DNA of 36,372 bases from JAYZQT01 sp964412235 (GTDB lineage: Bacteria; Pseudomonadota; Alphaproteobacteria; MPNO01; UBA830): NCBI GenBank assembly GCA_964412235.1, contig CAYPNT010000020.1, positions 1-36,372 on the forward strand, in the 5' to 3' direction. A model generated the notes under the pieces. That model saw only the letters and a list, made by a program, of their open reading frames with translations. It was not told where the DNA came from and searched no databases. The position numbers were made by a program, and so were the translations under genes. Position 1 is the stretch's first letter. Each line of letters opens with the position of its first letter. Positions 16,879 through 26,027 of the stretch are shown here, piece after piece.

Positions 16879-17972
16879 GATTGTCTCGCACCCTTTCATT
16901 GTATATAGGCCGCCAATTCCTGGGTTCCTTTGTCATATTTACGTTGGGTCTAGTTGCGGTAATTAGCATTGTAGATACCCTCGAACTATTCCGCCGTGTG
17001 TCAACACGAGCCGAAAATCCAGTGCTGCAATATGCTATTACAATGGCGTTATTAAAGCTCCCCACAGCGACTGAAAAAGTGATACCGTTCGCAGCCCTAC
17101 TGGGTGCCACACAAGCATTCTGGCGATTAAATCGAAATCATGAATACGTCGTTGCTCGGGCAGCAGGAGTATCAATTTGGCAGTTTCTCGCACCACCAAT
17201 TGGTATCGCTATTCTTATTGGTTTATTTAAAATAGCGGTCTTCAATCCATTTTCTTCAGCAATGCTCCTGAAATACGAAATTATGGAGGCTAAGTATATC
17301 CGTGGCCAGTCAAGCCTCTCGGCGCTCGCTAATAGAGGTATTTGGTTCCGCCAGACTACCAACGACGGAAACTATATTCTCCACGCGCGCAATATATCCC
17401 AAAGAGAAATGCGGCTAGACCACGTAACGGTATTTTTGATGAAAGGCGAAGACCGTTTTGTCGGCCGGATTGATTCACGCACGGCTACACTTGAGGAAGG
17501 TTTTTGGCGGATGAATAACGCCGTAGTATCAGCTCCTGGCCATGCGCCCAAACAACACAAACAACGCCGTATTAAAACTGATCTCACCCGCGACAACATA
17601 AACGACAGTTTTGCCCCACCAGAAACCATATCTTTTTGGGCGTTGCCGGGTTTTATAAAGGTGCTCGAGAACACTGGTTTTTCCGGAGTTCGGCATCGCC
17701 TGCACTTGCACACTCATCTGGCTCTACCCCTTTTACTGGCCGCAGTTGTGACCCTAGCGGCAACATTTTCATTCAGGCCTATCCGGAAGGGTGGAACCGT
17801 AATTATTATGGTTTCAGGTATTGGTACAGGTTTTCTACTCTACTTTCTCTCCGATGTCGTTTATGCGCTCGGTCTCTCCTCCAAAATCCCCATTATAATG
17901 TCGGCGTGGAGCCCCGCGATCATAGCGTTATTTATGGGAACTGCTGCACTTCTCCACCTAGAGGATGGCTGA
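16875..17972 (+). CDS. lptG: LPS export permease LptG
   Basis: Partner permease of LptF in the LptB2FG complex. The 365 residues show the same six-helix plan with a central periplasmic domain. The N-terminus reads LSLYIGRQFLGSFVIFTLGLVAVISIVDTLELFRR, the YxxxxFLxxF start and helix seen in LptG, and the C-terminal helices include HLHTHLALPLLLAAVVTLAATFSFR. The ATG overlaps the lptF stop by 4 nt, and its own stop lies inside the first codons of lptD. Order lptF then lptG and the downstream lptD support the assignment between the two similar paralogues. Confidence 0.93.
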   Translation: MRLSRTLSLYIGRQFLGSFVIFTLGLVAVISIVDTLELFRRVSTRAENPVLQYAITMALLKLPTATEKVIPFAALLGATQAFWRLNRNHEYVVARAAGVSIWQFLAPPIGIAILIGLFKIAVFNPFSSAMLLKYEIMEAKYIRGQSSLSALANRGIWFRQTTNDGNYILHARNISQREMRLDHVTVFLMKGEDRFVGRIDSRTATLEEGFWRMNNAVVSAPGHAPKQHKQRRIKTDLTRDNINDSFAPPETISFWALPGFIKVLENTGFSGVRHRLHLHTHLALPLLLAAVVTLAATFSFRPIRKGGTVIIMVSGIGTGFLLYFLSDVVYALGLSSKIPIIMSAWSPAIIALFMGTAALLHLEDG

Positions 17973-20169
17973 TGTGAATGCACGTACCAGCCTATTCACT
18001 ACAGCAATCTTGTGTGTTTTTATTGCAACACTACCAGGTGCTGTCGCTCAACTTTCGAAACAGTTATCCGAAAAAACTCCGGTTCTTTTTAAGGCCGAAC
18101 ATGTGCGAAACGAACAAAGACTCGGCCTAGTTATTGCTTCTGGTAACGTAGAATTTTCCCAAGGTCTACGGACGCTGCTCGCCGATGTCGTAACGTATAA
18201 CAGAAGGGACGACATTGTAACAGCGTCAGGAAATGTAACCCTTGTGGAACCCGATGGCCAAGTGATCTTTGCAGATCACGCTGAACTAACAGGCAACCTG
18301 CGTAATGGTTTAATCGAAAATATGCGTGGCCGTCTCGCGAATGGCGCTCTAATTGCGGCTACAAGCGCACAACGGTCGGACCCAACGAAAACAATTTACC
18401 GAAAAGCAGTTTATTCGCCTTGTCAACTATGTGAGGATGACCCGAGTATGGCGCCAGCGTGGCAATTGAAAGCCTACCAAGTCATCCATGATAAAAAGTC
18501 CCAAAATGTAAACTATAGGGACGCCTTTATCGAATTTTTTGGCATTCCGACAATATACACCCCGTTCCTCTCCCACCCGGGACCTGGGGTTAGTAGACGG
18601 ACGGGTTTCTTGATTCCGACATATGGTATTGATAGCGATTTAGGATCAATTGTAAAAGCGCCATATTACTTCGATATAGCGCCTAATATGGACGCTACTT
18701 TCTCGCCAATATTTATGTCCAAACAAGGTGCCGTTGCTTCAGGTGAATTCAGGCACCGATTGTATCAGAGCAACTATGTTCTTCAGGGAAGCCTTGCCGA
18801 ACCGAGCGGAACCGGTGCCAGGGGTAATAAAATTCGGGGGCATATAGAAGGTCATATGCTGCACGAGTATAATAGTGCATGGCGGGGTGGCGGAAGATTA
18901 AATTGGGTTAGTGATGATCTATACCTACGACGCTATAATTTCGCCGACGTTGATACTCTCGAAAATAGAATTTACGCTGAGGGGTTTTTCGACAAATCTT
19001 ACGCATCGGTAAATGCTTATTATTTTAGAGGATTACGCTCAGGTGACGTTGCTGGTGAAACACCTGTAATTTTTCCCATGCTGGAATACAATTATCATGG
19101 CGATCCTGGACTGTATGGTGGAGTATGGAAAGTTGATGCTAATACAGTCGCATTAACACGGACAAATGGTGCCCACACACGCCGAGCATCTGTAAAGACG
19201 AAATGGGAGTTACCTTATGCCAGCGAAAATGGGGAGATCTATCGTTTTTTCACCTCATTACAAACAGACGCATACTGGGTCAACGACGTATCAGAGGCAG
19301 ATGCCCCCGACAATACAATTTCTGGATTTAGCCCTCGGGTTTTTCCGCAGCTAGGTCTCGATTGGCACCTACCACTGGCCCGTCAACATGGGAGTTTCAC
19401 ACAAACCATTGAACCTTTAGTTGCGCTTATCGTAGCTCCGAATGGTAGAAATACAGACCGTATACCCAATGAAGATAGCTTAAGCTTCGAATTTGATGAT
19501 ACCAACCTTTTTTCGGAAAACCGCTTTGGAGGTGTAGATAGGGTCGAGGGAGGCCATAGATTGACCTACGGTTTAAAGACGGGGATCTTTGACCTCGACG
19601 GTAATTATAGCGATGTCTTCATTGGACAAAGTTATCGCCTGGAAAAAAATGACGATTTTGGAAGGGATACAGGGTTACAAGACCACTTTTCCGATATAGT
19701 CGGACGTATAAACATCGAACCTTCAGATGTAATTAACGCAATCTATCGGTTCAGGGTTGATAACGAAAATTTAGGTTTACGTAGAAGTGAGTTGCAAACT
19801 ACTCTCGGAACACCAAAGCTCAGAATGGGCATCGACCACCTTCAGGTAAAGAGAAAGAATTGGGATGATGTTGTTGACCCAGACGATAAGTTTGAGGATC
19901 GAGAAGAGATTGCCTTAAGATTAACTTCCCAGGTGACATCAAAATGGAAAATAGGGATCAATACACGTCGCAATCTCGCCAAGGGCTCATCGTTGAGCCA
20001 CGGAGCGTTTCTCGTATATAAAAACGATTGTCTTGAGCTACAAACCGATTATCGTAGAGACTTTACTCGGAACAAAGACATCCACCCCTCGGATACTTTG
20101 TTTCTACGACTAGTTTTAAAAACTCTAGGCGAGATAAAGACGTCGTCCGGTATGATGCCTTCTAGATGA
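17965..20169 (+). CDS. lptD: LPS-assembly protein LptD
   Basis: Outer-membrane beta-barrel that inserts LPS into the outer leaflet with LptE. The 734 residues begin with a signal peptide (hydrophobic LFTTAILCVFIATLPGAVA, about 10-28). An LptA-like N-terminal domain with repeated ASGNVEF and ASGNVTL strands follows (about 45-150), then the conserved TIYRKAVYSPCQLCEDDP and FFGIPTIYTPFLSHP segments leading into the barrel (about 200-730). Cys residues are few: a C-x2-C pair near 153-156 and one late Cys in KNDCLEL, so disulfide pairing may be simpler than in E. coli. ATG 17965 overlaps the lptG stop by 8 nt. GTG 17974 is an alternative start, better spaced from the AGAGG at 17960-17964. Confidence 0.94.
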   Translation: MADVNARTSLFTTAILCVFIATLPGAVAQLSKQLSEKTPVLFKAEHVRNEQRLGLVIASGNVEFSQGLRTLLADVVTYNRRDDIVTASGNVTLVEPDGQVIFADHAELTGNLRNGLIENMRGRLANGALIAATSAQRSDPTKTIYRKAVYSPCQLCEDDPSMAPAWQLKAYQVIHDKKSQNVNYRDAFIEFFGIPTIYTPFLSHPGPGVSRRTGFLIPTYGIDSDLGSIVKAPYYFDIAPNMDATFSPIFMSKQGAVASGEFRHRLYQSNYVLQGSLAEPSGTGARGNKIRGHIEGHMLHEYNSAWRGGGRLNWVSDDLYLRRYNFADVDTLENRIYAEGFFDKSYASVNAYYFRGLRSGDVAGETPVIFPMLEYNYHGDPGLYGGVWKVDANTVALTRTNGAHTRRASVKTKWELPYASENGEIYRFFTSLQTDAYWVNDVSEADAPDNTISGFSPRVFPQLGLDWHLPLARQHGSFTQTIEPLVALIVAPNGRNTDRIPNEDSLSFEFDDTNLFSENRFGGVDRVEGGHRLTYGLKTGIFDLDGNYSDVFIGQSYRLEKNDDFGRDTGLQDHFSDIVGRINIEPSDVINAIYRFRVDNENLGLRRSELQTTLGTPKLRMGIDHLQVKRKNWDDVVDPDDKFEDREEIALRLTSQVTSKWKIGINTRRNLAKGSSLSHGAFLVYKNDCLELQTDYRRDFTRNKDIHPSDTLFLRLVLKTLGEIKTSSGMMPSR

Positions 20170-20236
20170 CGTGGCAGACATTGAAAACATATCAGGTCCA
20201 ACGATATATTCCCCAGAAATCACCGATAGTTCAATA

Positions 20237-21520
20237 ATGAAACTCGTGAAAATTTTTGGATTGATTGTAATCACTACTGTACTGCCAATACTTGCATGGA
20301 AAACCGCGCAATGCGGTGCGCAGTCTGTACAGCGCATTGCGGCTATAGTAAATGACGAACTGATAACTGAATATGATCTTGAAACGCGAATAAAGTTTGT
20401 AATATTTTCCACTCGGCTTCCCGATAAACCCAAAGTACGAAAGCGTCTTCGACCGCAGGTTTTACGTTCATTGATAGATGAAAAATTGCGTTTACAAGAA
20501 ACTCAACGCCAGAATATATCTGTGAGCAAAAGAGAAGTGGACCGAGCAAAACAAACAATTGAGAGGCAAAACCGCCTACCGAAAAATTCCCTCGCTAGAA
20601 TATTAGGAGCGAAAAACATACCGGTGGAAACTTTGGAATCGCGACTGCGTACTGCTATCGCGTGGTCGAAACTCGTAGGCCGACGGCTCAAACCGCGGAT
20701 CACTATCGGAGAAGACGAAATTGATGAAGCCATAGAAAAGATTAGGTTGAGACAAGGGGAAACAGAATACAATTTAAACGAAATACTGCTAACAATCGAC
20801 GAACCAACTGAAGAATCAGGTGTCTACAACACAGCGCTTCGCATAATCAAACTGATAAGAGCAGGCGCTGATTTCTCGGGTATTGCCCGACAATTCTCAA
20901 AGAGTGCCACCGCGGAGGTTGGAGGCAGGGTTGGCTGGGTTCACGAATCCGAACTCACCAAGCTTGCTCGCGAGACTATATCTAAAACAAAGGCCGGTGA
21001 AATAACCATACCAATAAGAACTGTCAGCGGGTACAGAATTCTATTGCTGAAGGATGTCCGGAAAGCGAAAGAGGCTCACGAAGCAACGGTGTCTGTAGGC
21101 CTACGACAAATATTTTTGCCAATACGCAAAACATCGACAGAATCAGAAATAAAGGCGAAAGTAAGCCTGGCTAGAAGTCTGAATAAAAGAATCAAAAGTT
21201 GTACGGAGGTTGAGCTCTTAGCACAGAGGATTGGTTCTACAAAAAGTGCAAAGCTGGAAAAATACAGGTTGAATCAACTTAATCCTCGTATTAGATCGAT
21301 CGTAAAAAAAATTCCTTTGGAAAAATTTAGCCAACCGATACGAATGCCCACTGGAATAATGGTGCTTATAGTGTGTGACCGGGAAGCAAGGAACAAAAAA
21401 CGGATTTTACCCACACGTAAGATAATTGCTGACCGCTTGCTTCGCGACCGTTTAACATTAAGGATACGTCGGTATATGCGCGACATTAGACTTGCCGCCG
21501 TTATCGACATTCGTGTCTAA
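20237..21520 (+). CDS. surA: Periplasmic chaperone / peptidyl-prolyl isomerase SurA
   Basis: Periplasmic chaperone for outer-membrane proteins such as LptD, encoded just upstream. I choose ATG 20237 (427 residues) because it gives a signal peptide (MKLVKIFGLIVITTVLPILAW); a GTG at 20171 in the same frame would add 22 residues ahead of it. After the signal comes the SurA N-terminal domain starting VQRIAAIVNDELITEYDLETRI, then a parvulin domain with EILLTI, LIRAGADFSGIARQFSKS and GGRVGWVHESEL. The second, C-terminal parvulin-like domain is weak and probably inactive. Very Lys/Arg-rich overall. pdxA begins 2 nt after the stop. Confidence 0.9.
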   Translation: MKLVKIFGLIVITTVLPILAWKTAQCGAQSVQRIAAIVNDELITEYDLETRIKFVIFSTRLPDKPKVRKRLRPQVLRSLIDEKLRLQETQRQNISVSKREVDRAKQTIERQNRLPKNSLARILGAKNIPVETLESRLRTAIAWSKLVGRRLKPRITIGEDEIDEAIEKIRLRQGETEYNLNEILLTIDEPTEESGVYNTALRIIKLIRAGADFSGIARQFSKSATAEVGGRVGWVHESELTKLARETISKTKAGEITIPIRTVSGYRILLLKDVRKAKEAHEATVSVGLRQIFLPIRKTSTESEIKAKVSLARSLNKRIKSCTEVELLAQRIGSTKSAKLEKYRLNQLNPRIRSIVKKIPLEKFSQPIRMPTGIMVLIVCDREARNKKRILPTRKIIADRLLRDRLTLRIRRYMRDIRLAAVIDIRV

Positions 21521-21522
21521 AT

Positions 21523-22551
21523 ATGATCAGCAAGGTCGCGCCTATTGCGTTAACGATGGGTGACCCCGCCGGTATAGGCGGGGAGATATCGCTCATGAGT
21601 TGGATGAAACACAGATCAGAACTACCAACTTTCTATATTCTGGATGACCCCTCTCGATTAGATAAATTAGCTCACAAAACCAATCTCAGGTGTCGGATTG
21701 AGGAAATAAAATCCCCAGCGGACGCAATATCTGTTTTTAAAAATGCACTACCGGTATTGCCTCTGAGCAAAGCTGTAGTGTCTCTTCCTGGGGACAACAG
21801 CCACGAAGACAGCCAAATGGTAGTGGAGTCAATCAACTATGCAGTCGACGCAACTATGGACGGTGCCGCTTCCGCAATTGTGACAAATCCGATACAAAAA
21901 AGCCTTTTGTACCAAGCAGACTTTCCAAGCCCTGGACACACCGAATACCTTGGACTTAGAGCCGGTTTAAAAGAACCACCCATAATGCTTTTAGCCGGGC
22001 CACATTTGAAAGTCGTGCCAGTGACGATTCATCTGTCGTTGAAAGACGCAATATCAGCCCTTACGCACAGTGAAATTGTCCGTACCCTTAAACTGACGGT
22101 TGAGACCTTAAAAAAAGACTTTGGGGTGGCCAATCCTCATATCGCCGTTTCAGGCTTAAATCCGCACGCCGGCGAGGGTGGTCACATGGGCAGAGAAGAG
22201 ATTGAAATAATAGCACCCGCGATTTCTGAAGCAGCAACCCCCGATTGTATGATCGATGGCCCACTAGCGGCCGATACAATGTTTCACGAGACAGCGCGAA
22301 AAAAATATGATGTCGCTGTATGCATGTATCATGACCAAGCACTAATCCCTATGAAGACTCTCGATTTTGATAACGGTGTAAATGTGACTGGGGGGCTACC
22401 ATTTGTGCGCACATCACCAGACCACGGCACCGCCTATGACATTGCCGGAACGGCAAAGGCAAACCCGCTCAGCCTCGTATCCGCAATAAAAATGGCCGCA
22501 AAAATATCCCAACACCGAGCCAAATTTTCTGATCGCACGGCAGGTGCCTGA
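21523..22551 (+). CDS. pdxA: 4-hydroxythreonine-4-phosphate dehydrogenase
   Basis: Pyridoxal-5'-phosphate synthesis by the DXP-dependent route: NAD-dependent oxidation of 4-phosphohydroxy-L-threonine. The 342 residues start PIALTMGDPAGIGGEI, the family signature. The metal-binding histidines are in SPGHTEYLG, SGLNPHAGEGGHMG and MYHDQALIPMKTL; FVRTSPDHGTAYDIAG is the C-terminal signature. It lies between surA and rsmA as in many proteobacteria, 2 nt after surA, and its last codons overlap the rsmA start by 8 nt. Confidence 0.97.
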   Translation: MISKVAPIALTMGDPAGIGGEISLMSWMKHRSELPTFYILDDPSRLDKLAHKTNLRCRIEEIKSPADAISVFKNALPVLPLSKAVVSLPGDNSHEDSQMVVESINYAVDATMDGAASAIVTNPIQKSLLYQADFPSPGHTEYLGLRAGLKEPPIMLLAGPHLKVVPVTIHLSLKDAISALTHSEIVRTLKLTVETLKKDFGVANPHIAVSGLNPHAGEGGHMGREEIEIIAPAISEAATPDCMIDGPLAADTMFHETARKKYDVAVCMYHDQALIPMKTLDFDNGVNVTGGLPFVRTSPDHGTAYDIAGTAKANPLSLVSAIKMAAKISQHRAKFSDRTAGA

Positions 22552-23398
22552 AAACCGCACACTTTCACAGCTACCTCCATTGCGTGAGGTAATTAAGGCT
22601 CAACAGCTTTCAGCACGAGCATCATTTGGCCAAAATTTCATTTTAGATTTTAACATAACTGAACGGATAGCATCGGTTGCTGGGCCAATAAATACCAAAA
22701 CAGTGCTAGAAATTGGCCCAGGCCCTGGTGGATTAACCCGCTCGCTTCTAAAAGCAGGCGCAGCCACCGTCGTAGCCGTGGAACACGACAGACGATGCAT
22801 TTCGGCACTTGAAGGAATAAAAGATATTGTTGGTGAACGATTGATTATCCTCAATGAGGATGCGCTAGAGCTAGATGTAAAATCTTTAAGAGAAGAGCAT
22901 GGGCCTCTTCGAGTAGTAGCTAATCTCCCCTACAATATATCGACCCGATTACTCCTTAATTGGTTTAAAAACATTGAGCTATTCGATTGTTTTTTTCTTA
23001 TGTTCCAAAAAGAGGTTGCCGATCGCCTAACCGCGCATCCGGGGTCAAAATCTTATGGACGTTTATCAGTAGCAGCGCAGTGGCGATGCGAAACCCGAGC
23101 ACTTTTTACCCTACCCCCGACAGTATTCGTTCCCACGCCAAAAGTTTATTCTACTCTAGTAGAGTTAATACCGCGACCCAAAATGCTCGATAAAGCGGAC
23201 CCCGCCATATTAGAGAAGGTAGTTTACACAGCTTTCTCGCAGCGCCGCAAAATGATGCGGTCAAGTATGAAAAGGATATTTTCGATGCCCGAACAAGCCC
23301 TTTTGAGAGCTGGGATAGCACCCACGGTGCGCGCTGAAACTGTGTCGATAAAACAGTTCTGTGCACTAGCCAGAATACTGGCCCATCAGAAAAATTAA
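22544..23398 (+). CDS. rsmA: 16S rRNA (adenine1518-N6/adenine1519-N6)-dimethyltransferase
   Basis: SAM-dependent enzyme that dimethylates two adjacent adenines in the 3' hairpin of 16S rRNA (KsgA). The 284 residues carry SFGQNFILDFNITERI (27-42), SAM motif I LEIGPGPGGLTR (55-66), and the catalytic N6-methyltransferase motif NLPYNIST (127-134). The C-terminal helical domain includes FSQRRKMMRSSMK. The GTG start at 22544 overlaps pdxA by 8 nt, so translation is probably coupled. It is convergent with gmk, with only 3 nt between the stop codons, and no terminator hairpin is seen between them. Confidence 0.96.
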   Translation: MPENRTLSQLPPLREVIKAQQLSARASFGQNFILDFNITERIASVAGPINTKTVLEIGPGPGGLTRSLLKAGAATVVAVEHDRRCISALEGIKDIVGERLIILNEDALELDVKSLREEHGPLRVVANLPYNISTRLLLNWFKNIELFDCFFLMFQKEVADRLTAHPGSKSYGRLSVAAQWRCETRALFTLPPTVFVPTPKVYSTLVELIPRPKMLDKADPAILEKVVYTAFSQRRKMMRSSMKRIFSMPEQALLRAGIAPTVRAETVSIKQFCALARILAHQKN

Positions 23399-23401
23399 AA
23401 G

Positions 23402-24046
23402 CTAACGCCCTTCCCTGAGGCGTTTTACAAACTCTGTTAAGCCTGTCTGGCGTTCCCTCTTCAATCGCTCCGCGATCAGAATAGATTGAACGTGCGCAAC
23501 AGTCTCTTCAATATGGTTGTTGACAATTATATAATCATATTCGGGCCAGTGACTGATCTCGTCCGGGGCCTTTTCCATCCTGGTGATCAAAACGTCACTT
23601 GGGTCTTGCGCTCGTTGTTCTAGTCTACGACTTAGTTCTTCTGTTGACGGGGGCAAAATAAACACACTAGCGAGATCGTCTCGAGCAGACTGCTTTAATT
23701 GCTGCTCTCCCTGCCAATCTATGTCAAACAGAATATCCTGGCCTTCAGAAAGAGCTTCTTCGATAGGTTGTCGCGGGGTCCCATAGTAATGGCCAAACAC
23801 CTTGGCATGTTCAAGAAATTCTCTCCGATTCAACATTAAGTTGAATTCCGTAGGGTCAACAAAAAAGTAGTCTTCACCATCAACCTCACTAGGTCTTTTA
23901 GGTCGTGTCGTAACCGAAACAGAAAGGGAAACATTTGCTTCTTGTTCAAGCAGTAAACGTGCAATTGTTGTCTTGCCAGCACCTGATGGGGAAGAAAGAA
24001 CCAACATCAACCCCCGACGCTCTACATCGTAATAGCCATTAGGCAT
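23402..24046 (-). CDS. gmk: Guanylate kinase
   Basis: Phosphorylates GMP to GDP. The P-loop is LVLSSPSGAGKTTIAR (about 15-30). The GMP-binding segment SVTTRPKRPSEVDGEDYFFVDPTEF follows, then the DIDWQGEQQLK motif. I choose ATG 24046 (214 residues), because AGGA just upstream is a well-placed Shine-Dalgarno; a TTG at 24061 would extend it into yicC. The gene follows yicC by 7 nt, the usual pair, and is the last gene of the minus-strand fab-mltG-yicC-gmk run. It is convergent with rsmA. Confidence 0.96.
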   Translation of the reverse strand: MPNGYYDVERRGLMLVLSSPSGAGKTTIARLLLEQEANVSLSVSVTTRPKRPSEVDGEDYFFVDPTEFNLMLNRREFLEHAKVFGHYYGTPRQPIEEALSEGQDILFDIDWQGEQQLKQSARDDLASVFILPPSTEELSRRLEQRAQDPSDVLITRMEKAPDEISHWPEYDYIIVNNHIEETVAHVQSILIAERLKRERQTGLTEFVKRLREGR

Positions 24047-24053
24047 AAAAATC

Positions 24054-24935
24054 CTACTCAATATTTTGGGTCTGTTCTCTTAAACGTTCTATTGTCAATT
24101 TAAGAGAAAGACCGACTTTAGTAAGGTCTATGTTGTTCGATTTAGAGCAAACAGTATTTGCTTCTCTGTTGAACTCCTGACATAAAAAATCGAGTTTCCG
24201 CCCCATAGGGCCATTGCATAAAAGCAATTTTTCAGCACTCTTTACATGTGCAATCATTCGATCAATTTCCTCCCGAATGTCTCCTTTTGCAACCAAAAGA
24301 GCAATTTCTTGCGCTATGCGTTCCTCCGGGACCCGGGCATTGTCGTGCAAAATTTCTTTAATCTGCTCTCTAAGCGTATCACCATATTGTGTCGAAACAT
24401 TCTGACCCACTCTAGCAGCTTCTTCAATCAATGAAGAAATCTCTCTAATATGCCCTGCAGTTATTTTTGTTAGCTCATCCCCTTCTTGTAATCTAGCCAA
24501 CGCAAGATCCCGCATTAAGTCGTCAAAGCTCTCAACAATAGCGTTTTGGTAGACAGCAGGAATTTCCTGATCGTCAATATCTTCTGCAAATTCAACAACA
24601 CCATTTTTCATTAGTAACTGTTCAACATTGATCTTAGCTTTCGATCCCCGGTATTCTTTTACTAGCAGCATTAATTGTTCAAGAAAGTGCCGATTAATTC
24701 TCAGAATTGATTCAGTTTCTGGTTTTTTGAGCTTTAAAACTACAAAAAGGTTTCCCCGAGCAATTTTTTTTGCCACGGTGCGCCTGAGAGCTATCTCAGC
24801 CTCATCAAATCCCCGAGGCAAACGAAACCGGATATCCAGTCCCTTCGAGTTTACACTCTTTGCCTCCCATACCCACCGATATTCATCCTTCGCGCCCTCT
24901 ATCCGAGCAAAACCCGTCATGCTGTTAACCGCCAC
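24054..24935 (-). CDS. yicC: YicC-family endoribonuclease
   Basis: Member of the YicC/YloC family, characterised in E. coli as an endoribonuclease that promotes sRNA turnover. The family start MAVNSMTGFAR is present if translation begins at GTG 24935 (293 residues), which has GGGGGAAA just upstream; a TTG at 24947 would add four residues. The N-terminal YicC-like domain (about 1-155) includes WEAKSVNSKGLDIRFRLPRG. The C-terminal DUF1732 domain holds ERIAQEIALLVAKGDIREEIDRM and GRKLDFLCQEFNREANTVCSKS, with the conserved FLxQExNREANT signature. It is followed by gmk after 7 nt. In alphaproteobacteria it commonly sits between mltG and gmk, as here. Confidence 0.93.
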   Translation of the reverse strand: MAVNSMTGFARIEGAKDEYRWVWEAKSVNSKGLDIRFRLPRGFDEAEIALRRTVAKKIARGNLFVVLKLKKPETESILRINRHFLEQLMLLVKEYRGSKAKINVEQLLMKNGVVEFAEDIDDQEIPAVYQNAIVESFDDLMRDLALARLQEGDELTKITAGHIREISSLIEEAARVGQNVSTQYGDTLREQIKEILHDNARVPEERIAQEIALLVAKGDIREEIDRMIAHVKSAEKLLLCNGPMGRKLDFLCQEFNREANTVCSKSNNIDLTKVGLSLKLTIERLREQTQNIE

Positions 24936-25034
24936 AGTTTCCCCCAAAATGTTTTGCTAGTTGAATGATACCTTTGTTAATCGTTTACCATAAACGTTAT
25001 TCTTTCTGCGCCAGCGCACCGTCAAGGACGCTCA

Positions 25035-26021
25035 TCACCTTAAACTTTTTTGTTTAAGGGCCCGAAATTTTGCGACATTGCGGTTATGTTGTTTTAGGTT
25101 TTTTGAAAAGAAGTGACCACCACGACCATTTGCAACAAAATATAGATAATCAGATTCAACCGGATTAACGGCGGCGCGCAAAGCTGCTTTTCCGGGGTTT
25201 GATATTGGTCCAGGCGGCAACCCTTTCATCCGGTAAGTATTATATTTAGATGCAATCAAAAGGTCATTTTTGGTCAAAGGCCTTTTTAAGCGTGTTTTTC
25301 CTTGTGTTAGGGCGTAATAAACGCTCGGATCTGATTGGAGTCGCAATCCCAACCGCAAACGGTTATGAAACACACTTGCCACTAGGGACCGCTCCTCCAC
25401 AACACCCGTTTCTTTTTCAATGATGGAAGCAAGTATCAACACGTCTTTTGCCGTAGTTAAATTTATTCTTTTTGATCTTATGGACCATGCCTTGGAAAGA
25501 GCCTCCTGCATTGCTTTCTTCATTCTTCGTAAAACCGATAAACGGGTATCACCATAGTTAAAAAAATATGTCTCCGGCAGATAAATTCCTTCGTCTAAGT
25601 TTTTTGGGACCGTCCCTATTAATCCCTCGGTTGAAGCGACCAACTGTACCACCTCGACTGTGACTAGACCTTCAGGTACGGTTAGCCGCCTCTTAAACAT
25701 TTCTCCATCAACCAATTGTTTTCCAACCTTTTGCATACTTACGCCAGGCTGAAACTCAAACTCACCCGCACGCAAACGCCGCCCAATCCTTGTATATTTT
25801 ACACCAAGGCTAAAAATAAATGCGTTTTCGATCACTCCAGCGTTAGCGAGCAAAGCGCTGATTTCTTTATTGCCAGAACCCTTTGGTATAATTACACGTA
25901 CCTTCGTCTGCAAAGGTCCGGAGGAGGTATACCCACTCCAAACAAAGTACAAACAAACGAAAGCAAGGACACTGACAAATAAAAGTCCTAAGGCGAAATA
26001 GCGCCCTATCGCCGTCACCAT
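25035..26021 (-). CDS. mltG: Endolytic murein transglycosylase MltG
   Basis: Inner-membrane lytic transglycosylase that cleaves nascent peptidoglycan strands. The 328 residues have one N-terminal membrane helix (about 8-30), a LysM-like region starting VRVIIPKGSGNKEISALL (about 41-58), and the YceG catalytic domain. The active-site stretch ILASIIEKETG places the likely catalytic Glu at residue 202, followed by VFHNRLRLGLRLQSDPSVYYAL and the terminal PISNPGKAALRAAVNP signature. ATG 26021 was chosen; a GTG directly follows it. It lies 6 nt after fabF, the standard alphaproteobacterial arrangement. Confidence 0.95.
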   Translation of the reverse strand: MVTAIGRYFALGLLFVSVLAFVCLYFVWSGYTSSGPLQTKVRVIIPKGSGNKEISALLANAGVIENAFIFSLGVKYTRIGRRLRAGEFEFQPGVSMQKVGKQLVDGEMFKRRLTVPEGLVTVEVVQLVASTEGLIGTVPKNLDEGIYLPETYFFNYGDTRLSVLRRMKKAMQEALSKAWSIRSKRINLTTAKDVLILASIIEKETGVVEERSLVASVFHNRLRLGLRLQSDPSVYYALTQGKTRLKRPLTKNDLLIASKYNTYRMKGLPPGPISNPGKAALRAAVNPVESDYLYFVANGRGGHFFSKNLKQHNRNVAKFRALKQKSLR

Positions 26022-26027
26022 GGCGAA

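Noticed and set aside
20171..20236. GTG start for surA at 20171
   Set aside because: It would place 22 polar residues before a clear signal peptide that begins at ATG 20237.
24982..24996. CGTTTA-CCA-TAAACG hairpin between mltG and yicC
   Set aside because: The stem is 6 bp with few GC pairs and no T-run directly after it on the minus strand. It is too weak to call a terminator.
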